DNA of 8,756 bases from Candidatus Babeliales bacterium (GCA_025451595.1 JANWKD010000005.1:1-8756); one strand, 5' to 3'; shown: positions 1 to 6,739, numbered from the stretch's first letter. Made by a program: numbers and translations. The notes: a model not told the origin generated them from the letters alone.

Positions 1-1
1 T

Positions 2-856
2 ACCAAAGGCGATGACTGCGTTATTAATAGTTTGGATCTAAATACAGGTATCAATAAGTCGTCTTTAATTAGAAATATTTCTGTAATATATTCAAATGAC
101 GATAATTATAAAGTGCTACCGTTATATAACAATATGTTTATTGCAACTCACCAATACAAACAAGTATTTATCTATTCTAAAGATGCTCAACCCACTCAAG
201 AAATATTTGTCGATTTAACAAAAAACTCGAATGTCGGCTCAGAAAATGAATATCTTGATGATAATTATGATACTGCTATAAGCATTAGGGATACATTAAC
301 AAATAATCATGATACTATTATCGTACAGACTTTAGATGTGTCAAAAATACCACGTATCGACATATGGAAATTTTCGCATATAAGATCAATGCTTGCACAT
401 AATATATTATTAAATAAGTCTCAAACATTATCCGATTTGGATCCTGTTGATATTTCAATGCATGGCAACCTTATTATTGCATCGATTGGATATCCGGTTT
501 TTGGAAAAAATGATAAAATTTTAGTAGTTAAATACCCAGCTTCCCATTCTTTAAAAGAACTTTTAAAAGAAATAGCAACGAGAAAATTTAGAGAATTACC
601 TTTAGACAAGATGACAAAAAAATTTAGTAGAACGCTTCAACCAAATAAAAAAGAAAATAAAGATACATCCTTCAAGTCAAAATTGCTTAAGTTGAAAGAA
701 ATATTTTTAAACACCAATACTCTTTATGATCCATGCGGGCCACAGCATGAAGTACCCGTTTGTTATACTATTAATGAACTTCCGCAGGAATGGAGAGATC
801 GTTTAAAACCAAATTTAATAATAAGACGTACCGATTTATGTAAGACAAAAAATTAA
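2..856 (+). CDS. C-terminal part of unrecognised, possibly beta-propeller protein (5' end outside window)
   Basis: The frame is open from base 2 with no stop. The first start-like codon (TTG at 32) has no Shine-Dalgarno sequence, so this is best read as the 3' portion of a longer gene. The visible product, about 284 residues, lacks a motif I can name with certainty. Counting from the TTG, several segments alternate short beta-strand-like hydrophobic runs with polar turns (around 44-60 and 142-168, the latter with NLIIAS then KILVVKY). That pattern resembles degenerate WD40/beta-propeller blades. The last ~80 residues are lysine-rich and end with a Cys-containing segment (DPCG, PVCY, DLCK). 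No membrane segment is visible. It ends 2 bp before the stop of the convergent symporter gene. The propeller assignment is tentative; it could equally be a lineage-specific protein. Confidence 0.6.
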   Translation, partial: TKGDDCVINSLDLNTGINKSSLIRNISVIYSNDDNYKVLPLYNNMFIATHQYKQVFIYSKDAQPTQEIFVDLTKNSNVGSENEYLDDNYDTAISIRDTLTNNHDTIIVQTLDVSKIPRIDIWKFSHIRSMLAHNILLNKSQTLSDLDPVDISMHGNLIIASIGYPVFGKNDKILVVKYPASHSLKELLKEIATRKFRELPLDKMTKKFSRTLQPNKKENKDTSFKSKLLKLKEIFLNTNTLYDPCGPQHEVPVCYTINELPQEWRDRLKPNLIIRRTDLCKTKN

Positions 857-858
857 TG

Positions 859-2163
859 TTAATATTTGAGCACATTGCGATACCGATACGCCAATATACA
901 AATGCCAATAAGATTTGGCAACGCAACAAATGGGAAAATAGCATCCATAATTGCCCACAACAACGGCACGTCGATAATGCTACTTACCACAATTACCAAT
1001 CCGACGAATACATAATACCAGCGTATCCATCGGTATTTCGTAAAAGCTGCAAAGCTCTGGCCGCCATTAAAACCATTGCCTATAGCCGTAGTAGTAATAA
1101 ACAATGTTGCACTCACAATAAATACGAACGGACCAATAACAGGTAATTTTTCCTGAAATACCGTAAATACGAGAATATTGCTAACCGCGCCCGTAGTCCA
1201 GGCTTGTGAGGTAAGTACCAAAAGTCCCGATAATAAACACAAAAATGCATCAGCAGTTACTGAATAAAGTGCCAATACCCCTTGGTCAATAGGCCGCTGC
1301 GCATCGGTCATAGCATGCGCAATCGATGACGTTCCCATGCCTGATTCAGTAATAAAGACTCCTTTGTACGTGCCTTGACGTATTGCACCAAAAATAGTTG
1401 CTCCTAAAAAACCACCAATCGGTGCTGCTGGGCAAGCTATACATTGACCAATTAATTGTAGCGCTTTCAGAATAAGCGCTGGTTGTAAACTAAGAATGAA
1501 TAGCGCACACAAAACGTACAAACCAAACATAAAAGGCACTAATTTGCTTGCAATAGCACCAACTCGCTGTGCACCACCAATGAGAACAAATACCACAAAT
1601 ATCGCTAAAAGAATGCCGGTAACTAATTCAGGAACCTGCTGCTTTGCCAAAATCTCAGCCAGGGCTTTCGATTGTATACCAGACCAACCAGCAAATAAAA
1701 TAATCGTTGCAGCGCCATACCAGGTGGCAAGCAGCGGATGAACCTCGCTTAAATATTGTGCAGGTCCTCCCAAAATACGACCATCCTTATTTTTCGTTCT
1801 GAAATGTACTGCAAAACATACTTCAGTGAGCTTCGTGGCAGCGCCAAAAAAAGCATAAACCAACAACCAAAAAAGTGCTCCGGGGCCCCCAATAGTAATA
1901 GCAAGAGAAGGTCCAATAATATTACCAATACCAATTGACGTTGCCATCGCAGCGCAAAGCGCATGAAATGCATTGATTGTTTTTAAATCCTTGGTCGTTC
2001 TGCGTTTCAAGCCAGAAGTAAGAATCTGCATAAAGTGACGCCATGCATAGAATTGAGGAACTCGCGTGTATATGGTAAGAGCAATACCGATACATAAAAA
2101 CAATAACGTAAATGGCAGGTCAATGTAATGGACAATATCAGTAAACAATGCTAACAAGTTCAT
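859..2163 (-). CDS. AlsT/AgcS-family sodium:alanine (amino-acid) symporter
   Basis: A 434-residue polytopic inner-membrane protein, slightly shorter than the usual 450-490. Members of the alanine/glycine:cation symporter family (TC 2.A.25) import alanine or glycine with Na+. Family landmarks are visible in order: GIGNIIG at 78-84, the signature region GGPGALFW at 92-99 followed by GAAT at 107-110, ESGMGTSSIAHA at 273-284 (family form EAGxGSAPIAHA), and PNLIG at 416-420. About ten hydrophobic segments fit the fold. Deviations are the W-M-W core of the family signature, which reads W-L-L here, and the later STIIGWSYYGE region, which reads TTAIGNGFNGGQ. The substrate may therefore not be plain alanine. 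The ATG at 2163 has an AGGGA about 11 bases upstream, a rather long spacing. It starts 18 bp after the ruvA stop, so the two are probably co-transcribed. Family is secure; exact substrate is unknown. Confidence 0.9.
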   Translation of the reverse strand: MNLLALFTDIVHYIDLPFTLLFLCIGIALTIYTRVPQFYAWRHFMQILTSGLKRRTTKDLKTINAFHALCAAMATSIGIGNIIGPSLAITIGGPGALFWLLVYAFFGAATKLTEVCFAVHFRTKNKDGRILGGPAQYLSEVHPLLATWYGAATIILFAGWSGIQSKALAEILAKQQVPELVTGILLAIFVVFVLIGGAQRVGAIASKLVPFMFGLYVLCALFILSLQPALILKALQLIGQCIACPAAPIGGFLGATIFGAIRQGTYKGVFITESGMGTSSIAHAMTDAQRPIDQGVLALYSVTADAFLCLLSGLLVLTSQAWTTGAVSNILVFTVFQEKLPVIGPFVFIVSATLFITTTAIGNGFNGGQSFAAFTKYRWIRWYYVFVGLVIVVSSIIDVPLLWAIMDAIFPFVALPNLIGICILAYRYRNVLKY

Positions 2164-2181
2164 AACTATTCATTTCCCTAT

Positions 2182-2781
2182 TCAAGACTGTCTTTGTGAT
2201 AAAAAGGAAAGAGCGGTCCGCAGCAACTGATCAAATGAGGCAGAATCAACGTGCTTTTGACGAACATACTGCATGGCTTGCGAAATTTCTGGTCGAGAAT
2301 AATGCAACGCTTCTAACGCCTGTCCAATATTTTTCCATATTTCAAATTCTTTATCGCTCTCTTGCAACTGCTCATGTTCAATAAGAGAGTTAATTTTATG
2401 TTTTAGATGAATAATCAATTGTTCAGCTTTTTTGAGACCAATACCGGGAATAGCACTCAATGCGCGAACGTCTTCTTTTTGTATAATTTTGACTAATTCA
2501 ATCGGTTGTAAATGAGCAAGCATAGTAAGTGCAATTTTAGGACCAATACCAGAACAGCCAATAATAAGTATAAACAATTTTTTTTCCAACAGGGTATTAA
2601 ATCCAAATAACTGTGGGCCGTGCTCTGAATTCCAGTGAAAATAGATATAAAACGTTTTTTGTTCGCCAAAAATCAGCTGACTAGCCTGTGGTACTTGTAG
2701 AGTAAATCCAATAGACCCTATGCTGAGTGAAATTTCATAATTATCGATAGATTGAATGGTACCAGATAATGTGCTGATCAT
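2182..2781 (-). CDS. ruvA: Holliday junction branch migration protein RuvA
   Basis: RuvA binds four-way Holliday junctions as a tetramer and loads the RuvB helicase motor for branch migration in recombinational repair. The 199 residues match the usual ~200 (203 in E. coli). The N-terminal OB-fold domain spans about 1-64, with GSIGFTLQVP at 22-31 and the family's LFGF ending at 58-61. Two helix-hairpin-helix motifs follow, SGIGPKIAL at 77-85 and IPGIGLKKAEQL at 111-122. A glutamate-rich linker (about 132-148) leads to the C-terminal RuvB-contacting domain III (about 149-195, with ALEALHYSRPEISQAM). The start is placed by the family-like MISTLSGTI; only a weak AAAGCAG lies upstream. The stop is TGA. 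ruvB and ruvC are not adjacent; a symporter gene follows downstream instead. Confidence 0.95.
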   Translation of the reverse strand: MISTLSGTIQSIDNYEISLSIGSIGFTLQVPQASQLIFGEQKTFYIYFHWNSEHGPQLFGFNTLLEKKLFILIIGCSGIGPKIALTMLAHLQPIELVKIIQKEDVRALSAIPGIGLKKAEQLIIHLKHKINSLIEHEQLQESDKEFEIWKNIGQALEALHYSRPEISQAMQYVRQKHVDSASFDQLLRTALSFLSQRQS

Positions 2782-2885
2782 AATAAACTGCTTTGCAAAA
2801 ATATATTGTGTAAAGATATATTTTTTATCCTACTCCTGATCTTTTTTTTGAGCAATAAGAAGCTAAAATTTATATGAAGCGCTCA

Positions 2886-2907
2886 CTGGCCTAAAGGCCA
2901 GATTTTT
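2886..2907 (+). terminator. Intrinsic terminator upstream of the tRNA promoter
   Basis: A perfect 6-bp G+C-rich stem (CTGGCC at 2886-2891 with GGCCAG at 2896-2901) closes a TAAA loop. It is followed directly by ATTTTT on the plus strand. The minus strand has no T-run after the stem, so its direction is plus. No annotated plus-strand gene lies between the ruvA start and this hairpin. It either ends a short unannotated transcript or blocks antisense transcription from running into the tRNA gene. Confidence 0.6.
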
Positions 2908-2927
2908 CTGGCAAAGTAGAATAAAAA

Positions 2928-2955
2928 TTGACAATATCAGTACTTTTGCTACATT
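2928..2955 (+). promoter_or_regulatory. Sigma70-type extended -10 promoter for tRNA-Gly
   Basis: A perfect TTGACA -35 box (2928-2933) lies 16 bp from TACATT (2950-2955). TG at 2947-2948, one base before the -10, gives an extended -10 (TGn). Predicted initiation near 2962 leaves about a dozen leader bases before the mature tRNA 5' end at 2974. This is the best promoter match in the window. Confidence 0.7.
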
Positions 2956-2973
2956 TTTGTTGATCATCTCATC

Positions 2974-3048
2974 GCGGGAATAGCTCAGTGGTAGAGCGTT
3001 GCCTTGCCAAGGCAAAGGTCGCGGGTTCAAATCCCGTTTCCCGCTCCA
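2974..3048 (+). tRNA. tRNA-Gly (anticodon GCC)
   Basis: A complete cloverleaf of 75 nt including an encoded CCA. The acceptor stem is GCGGGAA (2974-2980) with TTCCCGC (3038-3044). The D stem is GCTC/GAGC, and the anticodon stem TTGCC/GGCAA encloses loop TTGCCAA with anticodon GCC at 3006-3008. The T arm GCGGG/CCCGT has loop TTCAAAT and one G-T wobble at its base. The discriminator is T (3045), as in bacterial tRNA-Gly, followed by CCA at 3046-3048. It reads GGC and GGT codons. No obvious terminator follows, so the transcript may continue into the Jag-like gene. Confidence 0.98.
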
Positions 3049-3190
3049 AATAAGGCCAATTTGTTTGTGCTCTTATAAGCTTATGATATGGTTATTACGT
3101 ACCGACCGCTATAAAATACCATGGAAATCCTCCTTTTATATTATTTAAAACATTACTACCCACTTATGTTTCTTTACAAAAAGGTAATTT

Positions 3191-3748
3191 ATGAAATCTA
3201 TCATACAAGAGGCGTCCTCTATTATTAAAGCTATAGAAAAAGGCTGGCTTGCAGCTGGCAAACCAAATGAATTTTCTATTAGAATTTACGAAGAGCCGAA
3301 AAAAAATTTTATCGGAATGACCATCCAATCGGCAAAAATAGGTATTTTTTTTGAAGAGAAAAAGGTTGAAACACCTAAACCAATCAAAAAAATAGAACCA
3401 ATTCAATCAAAAAAAGCATCCGCTCCGATAGTCAGACCTATCCCTGAATCAAAAAAACCGGTATCAGATTTGCCCGAGTCGGAACGCGTTATGTGGACCG
3501 ATGAAATGCTTGAAGCGGCTCAAGTATGGCTTAATGAGGCTTTAAAAATTATTAATACGTCCATTTCATACAAAACAGAGGTATCTGAATATCAGTTGAC
3601 CTTTAATCTCGAGCAACAACCTGCGCAAGATATTCAGCAAGCCAAACATTTGGTTCGTAATCTTTCAGCATTATTATTGCAAGCAATGCGTCATAAATTT
3701 AAAAGACCAATGCGTGGTTTTAAGATTCTTATCATTTTTAATCAATAA
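3191..3748 (+). CDS. Shortened Jag/KhpB-like RNA-binding protein (Jag-N domain, no evident KH GxxG or R3H)
   Basis: The 185-residue product starts at an ATG preceded by AAAAAGG six bases upstream. Residues ~5-56 fit the Jag N-terminal domain, including the hallmark YEEPKKNFIGM (33-43; family form LEEPKKGFLG). A Lys/Pro-rich linker (57-98) follows, then a C-terminal domain (103-185). The C-terminal domain has the helix-strand look of a KH domain (TFNLEQQ at 137-143) but no GxxG loop. The protein ends without the R3H domain usual in KhpB/Jag. Family members bind RNA in the cytoplasm and affect cell-wall growth and division in Firmicutes; the role here is inferred only. The identity is supported by mnmE starting 9 bp downstream, a conserved neighbour of jag in the rpmH-rnpA-yidC-jag-mnmE cluster. 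A possible -10-like TATAAA at 3110-3115 has no good -35. Confidence 0.72.
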   Translation: MKSIIQEASSIIKAIEKGWLAAGKPNEFSIRIYEEPKKNFIGMTIQSAKIGIFFEEKKVETPKPIKKIEPIQSKKASAPIVRPIPESKKPVSDLPESERVMWTDEMLEAAQVWLNEALKIINTSISYKTEVSEYQLTFNLEQQPAQDIQQAKHLVRNLSALLLQAMRHKFKRPMRGFKILIIFNQ

Positions 3749-3757
3749 TAGTACCTT

Positions 3758-5134
3758 ATGATATATTGCCAGGACGAAGAAACAATCATAGCTCAATGTA
3801 CGCCCCAAGGAAAGGGAGCTATCGCCCTTATACGCTTGTCTGGCCCCCAGGCGATTGAATGTGCTGCTCAAATGAGCAAACTGGCTAATGGTAAAAGCCT
3901 GAATGAGCTGCCTACTCATACCATTCATTTTGGATGGGTACTAGACGCACAGGGATCGATTATTGATCAAGTTATGTTTCTTCTCATGCATGCGCCACGG
4001 ACGTTTACCGGGCAACAGGTGGTTGAAATTACCTGCCATAATAATCAATTTTTAGTTGAAGCTATTATCGAAAAAGCGATTCAATTGGGAGCTCGGTTGG
4101 CCAAGGAAGGTGAATTTGCCAAAAGAGCATATTTGAACGGTAAAATAGATCTCGTGCAAGCTGAGGCAATTAATGAACTGATTCACGCTTGTACCCAACA
4201 AGCCCTTAAGCAATCGTTGGCACAAGTTGAAGGCAGCTTTTCTGCCTGGATTGAACGCATTCAAAAAGAACTATTCAAATGTCTTGCTTTTTCTGATGCA
4301 AGCTTTGAATTTATAGATGAAGAGATGGAATTTGGCTCTCTTATTGAGCAATCTATTGCAACCATTCTCAATGAACTGGTTGTAATAAAAAAATCATATA
4401 GTCAACAACAACGAATACGCGAAGGCGTGCGTATTGCATTGATCGGTGCGGTCAATGCAGGCAAATCATCATTATTCAACGCATTACTTGGTAAAAATCG
4501 TTCAATTGTTGCTGATATTGCGGGAACTACTCGCGATACGGTAGAAGCAGGAGTATACCGGTATGGAAACTATTGCACCTTTGTCGATACGGCAGGCCTG
4601 CGCAATACCAATGATTCTATTGAACAAGAAGGCATCAAGCGCTCTCTGCAAGAGGCTGCTCAAGCAGATTGTATTTTACTCGTTATTGATCAATCTCGAT
4701 CAATGCTGCATGAAGAACAACGAGTGTATGCTGATATTATTGAACAAAATAGATCAAAAATAATAGTTGTTTATAATAAATCAGATTTGCCACGAATTAC
4801 TAATCAATTATTTGATAGTGAAAATATAGTCTATGTTTCAACAATAAAGCCTGGATTAGTCCAACTCCTTGAACAAAGACTCGAATCAAAAATTAGCCAA
4901 CTGCTCAAGCAAGCAGAATCACCTTTTTTACTCAATAAACGACAATGGCATTTGCTGCTTGCCCTCGAGCAACGTTTAAATGAATTAAAAGAGATTATGC
5001 AACGCACTATGGCCTATGAAATTATTTCCTACCACCTCAAAGATGCGTTAGAACATCTGGCCGAATTGTCTGGTCAAACCATATCTGAAAAAGGCATGGA
5101 TGCCGTTTTTCGTGAATTTTGCGTGGGCAAGTAG
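3758..5134 (+). CDS. mnmE: tRNA uridine-5-carboxymethylaminomethyl modification GTPase MnmE (TrmE)
   Basis: With MnmG, MnmE installs the (carboxymethyl)aminomethyl group at C5 of wobble U34 in certain tRNAs, using methylene-THF, GTP hydrolysis and K+-dependent dimerisation of its G domains. The 458 residues match the family. The N-terminal folate-binding domain (about 5-122) contains APRTFTGQQVVEI (79-91) and leads into EGEFAKRAYLNGKIDL (117-132). The helical domain is split by the G domain: P-loop GAVNAGKSS at 230-238 with the K+-coordinating Asn position kept (N233), GTTRDT at 256-261, DTAG at 277-280 and NKSD at 340-343. The C-terminus is FCVGK (454-458; usual FCIGK), keeping the functional Cys. 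The conserved HGG is replaced by HNN at 94-96, and the P-loop Pro by Val232. No clear Shine-Dalgarno sequence is seen; with 9 bp to the upstream stop, translation is probably coupled. Confidence 0.96.
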   Translation: MIYCQDEETIIAQCTPQGKGAIALIRLSGPQAIECAAQMSKLANGKSLNELPTHTIHFGWVLDAQGSIIDQVMFLLMHAPRTFTGQQVVEITCHNNQFLVEAIIEKAIQLGARLAKEGEFAKRAYLNGKIDLVQAEAINELIHACTQQALKQSLAQVEGSFSAWIERIQKELFKCLAFSDASFEFIDEEMEFGSLIEQSIATILNELVVIKKSYSQQQRIREGVRIALIGAVNAGKSSLFNALLGKNRSIVADIAGTTRDTVEAGVYRYGNYCTFVDTAGLRNTNDSIEQEGIKRSLQEAAQADCILLVIDQSRSMLHEEQRVYADIIEQNRSKIIVVYNKSDLPRITNQLFDSENIVYVSTIKPGLVQLLEQRLESKISQLLKQAESPFLLNKRQWHLLLALEQRLNELKEIMQRTMAYEIISYHLKDALEHLAELSGQTISEKGMDAVFREFCVGK

Positions 5135-5200
5135 TTTATATTTTTATTTTCCTTCTCATATAGCACAACAAATTCTTTCTTATTGCAATTAAGATGCGTT

Positions 5201-5229
5201 TTGATACTCTGTACTGCGTTAACTATTAT
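5201..5229 (+). promoter_or_regulatory. Sigma70-type promoter for the exported helical-repeat protein gene
   Basis: TTGATA (5201-5206) and TATTAT (5224-5229) each match the consensus at five of six positions and lie exactly 17 bp apart. Predicted initiation near 5236 leaves a leader of about 20 nt before the ATG at 5257, just room for the AAAGGA ribosome binding site. The gene is therefore probably transcribed separately from mnmE. Confidence 0.6.
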
Positions 5230-5256
5230 TAAAAACAGTTTCCGCAAAGGATTTCC

Positions 5257-5859
5257 ATGAAACTATTACCAATAGCCCTTATTTTTATCATGAGTATTCA
5301 CTCATTACAAGGCATGAATTCGTCCTCTCTTTCTACATTGAATATGGTTGCAAAAAAAATTACCGACTTGGATGAGGGCTATCAAGAAAAAGCATTGAAT
5401 CTTATAGAAAGGAACATAGAATCTATAGATGCTGATTTTCAACTGCCAATTATAAAAAATCTCGCAAAGAGCGCGCAAAATTGCCCCATCCAGACTCAAC
5501 AAAGGATAGTAGAACTCCTTGCAACAAAAGTACAGATGCTTGATGAACCTAGTAAAGAACTTGTTTTAAGTGAACTATTGGACATTAAAGAAGGTACGCA
5601 ATCTTCTGAAGCGCTTTTATCAACTGTTATAGACAATCATCAATATTATGATGATTTTACTAAAAAAATAATGTTTAAAAAAGTTGGGAAAACTGTCCGT
5701 ACGCTTCCCTCAAGCTCACAGCAGCTATTCTTAGACAGCATTAAAAAAGACAAAGAGCTGGATAAATTTCGAGATAATTTAACCCTTGAAACCAATCCCA
5801 ATGATTTGACTCCTTTATTTAACTTTCTGAGGCGTCTTGAAAATCAGGACAAGCAATAA
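5257..5859 (+). CDS. Exported alpha-helical repeat protein of unknown function
   Basis: I do not recognise this 200-residue protein. The ATG has a good ribosome binding site (AAAGGA, 5-base spacing). Residues 1-19 look like a signal peptide: MK, a hydrophobic core LLPIALIFIM, then a probable cleavage after SLQG. There is no lipobox Cys, so a soluble periplasmic or secreted product is likely. From residue 38 the chain repeats with a period of 19: units begin at L38, I57, C76 and L95, then after a 17-residue unit at E112, Y131 and L150. Each unit has a polar Gln/Lys/Ser at position 6 and hydrophobic residues at 9, 10 and 13. Two units make a 38-residue pair, the size of a HEAT/ARM-like helical hairpin. 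A small alpha-solenoid for protein binding is inferred. The last ~20 residues hold an NPND turn and a final helix. Confidence 0.75.
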   Translation: MKLLPIALIFIMSIHSLQGMNSSSLSTLNMVAKKITDLDEGYQEKALNLIERNIESIDADFQLPIIKNLAKSAQNCPIQTQQRIVELLATKVQMLDEPSKELVLSELLDIKEGTQSSEALLSTVIDNHQYYDDFTKKIMFKKVGKTVRTLPSSSQQLFLDSIKKDKELDKFRDNLTLETNPNDLTPLFNFLRRLENQDKQ

Positions 5860-5877
5860 TAAGCTTCTTAATTTATC

Positions 5878-5909
5878 GAGTAAGGGAACAATTGATTGTT
5901 CCCTTACTC
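5878..5909. terminator. Probable bidirectional terminator between convergent genes
   Basis: A perfect 14-bp stem (5878-5891 with 5896-5909; core AAGGGAACAA) closes a TTGA loop. It sits in the 62-bp gap between the stops of the helical-repeat gene and the convergent pal-like gene. Neither strand has a strong T-run immediately after the stem (plus side ATTCCTAATTTT). The terminator role is inferred from position and stem strength. Confidence 0.55.
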
Positions 5910-5921
5910 ATTCCTAATTTT

Positions 5922-6554
5922 CTAGCACAAAGCAGAAATTTCAACGCGTCGATTTGGCGCTTGTCCATCTTTGCTGTTTTCGATAACTATTGGTTCAGAG
6001 TCACCAATACCAATAATTTTTATATGTTTGCGATCGATACCTGCATTTTCATAATGCTGAGCAATTGATTGCGCACGACGCTCGGAAAGCGCAAGATTAT
6101 ATGCTTTAGTACCATGCCATTTACAAGAATGCCCGACAAAGGTTATATTATACCCCTTCTTTACCAATTCCTTTTTTTCTTGAATATCGGCTGCCAACAC
6201 GGTCTCTTGATCAGGTTTTATTGTTGCACTGTCATAATCAAAATGAACAACCTGCTTTTTTGGAGTATTGGGTTCATGCTCTTCCCAGGTAAAATCTAAT
6301 TGATTTTGGGCTAATTGATTATTAAAAGCAGCTGCTTCTGGCTGATCTTCTTCTAGAACAAAAGCCTCAATATCTTCATTAAAGATCGATGAGCTCGTTT
6401 TTGAACCTTGTGGTCCTACTGGTAAACCTGATCCTGTACATTCTTCTTTTAAGCAATGAGTACTTTTCTTTTTGCCATTCCCGCAACCAGCCAAAAGTGC
6501 AATTATCAATAAAAATCCCGTTAATCGTAGGTTTCTAACCGTTATTTTAGTCAT
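5922..6554 (-). CDS. pal: Pal/OmpA-C-like peptidoglycan-associated lipoprotein
   Basis: A 210-residue lipoprotein. The start at 6554 is chosen over an upstream in-frame ATG (6593). It has GGAGAA six bases upstream and gives a compact type II signal peptide (MTKITVRNLR, then a hydrophobic core) with lipobox LAGC, so C24 is the acylated residue. A low-complexity spacer (25-100) precedes an OmpA-C domain (about 101-210): VVHFDYDSATI at 102-112, the GHSC loop at 141-144, YNLALSERRA at 152-161 and NRRVE at 201-205. Pal anchors the outer membrane to peptidoglycan and works with the Tol system; no tol genes are in the window. The GH-x-D Asp that binds diaminopimelate is Cys144 here, and the loop is one residue longer than in E. 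coli Pal. The Arg of LSERRA is kept. Four further Cys (34, 39, 144, 210) are unusual. The OmpA-C family is secure; strict Pal orthology less so. Confidence 0.85.
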   Translation of the reverse strand: MTKITVRNLRLTGFLLIIALLAGCGNGKKKSTHCLKEECTGSGLPVGPQGSKTSSSIFNEDIEAFVLEEDQPEAAAFNNQLAQNQLDFTWEEHEPNTPKKQVVHFDYDSATIKPDQETVLAADIQEKKELVKKGYNITFVGHSCKWHGTKAYNLALSERRAQSIAQHYENAGIDRKHIKIIGIGDSEPIVIENSKDGQAPNRRVEISALC

Positions 6555-6605
6555 CGAATTTTCTCCATGAATTAAACCTATTATTATCAACAATGATTGA
6601 ACTTT

Positions 6606-6633
6606 AACATAAAAATTCTTTATTTTCTACCAA
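6606..6633 (-). promoter_or_regulatory. Candidate promoter for the pal-like gene
   Basis: On the minus strand TTGGTA (6633-6628) and TATGTT (6611-6606) are separated by 16 bp, about 50 bases upstream of the chosen ATG. Each hexamer matches the consensus at only four positions, and such sites are common by chance in A+T-rich DNA. Confidence 0.3.
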
Positions 6634-6739
6634 AACAAACGATAGATTCTACTCTTTTGGCCCAAGTTGCGCTATACTAAAACTATATAAGGTTCTGTTA
6701 GTACAGATAACCGTTGAAAAAAGCTTATACATCTTATTA

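Noticed and set aside
856..1146. Plus-strand ORF of 96 codons overlapping the symporter 3' end
   Set aside because: Antisense to a clearly conserved transporter; its product is Asn/Thr/Tyr-rich with no family features, a shadow of the real gene.
3072..3087. Short palindrome ATAAGCTTAT after the tRNA as a possible terminator
   Set aside because: It has no loop-forming spacing, low G+C and no following T-run.
5135..5200. Terminator after mnmE
   Set aside because: The stretch is T-rich (TTTATATTTTTATTTT) but has no stem before the T-run, so an intrinsic terminator cannot be supported.
6555..6593. Upstream in-frame ATG at 6593 for the pal-like gene
   Set aside because: It would add 13 residues before the signal peptide and has no ribosome binding site, while the ATG at 6554 has GGAGAA at good spacing and gives a standard lipoprotein signal.
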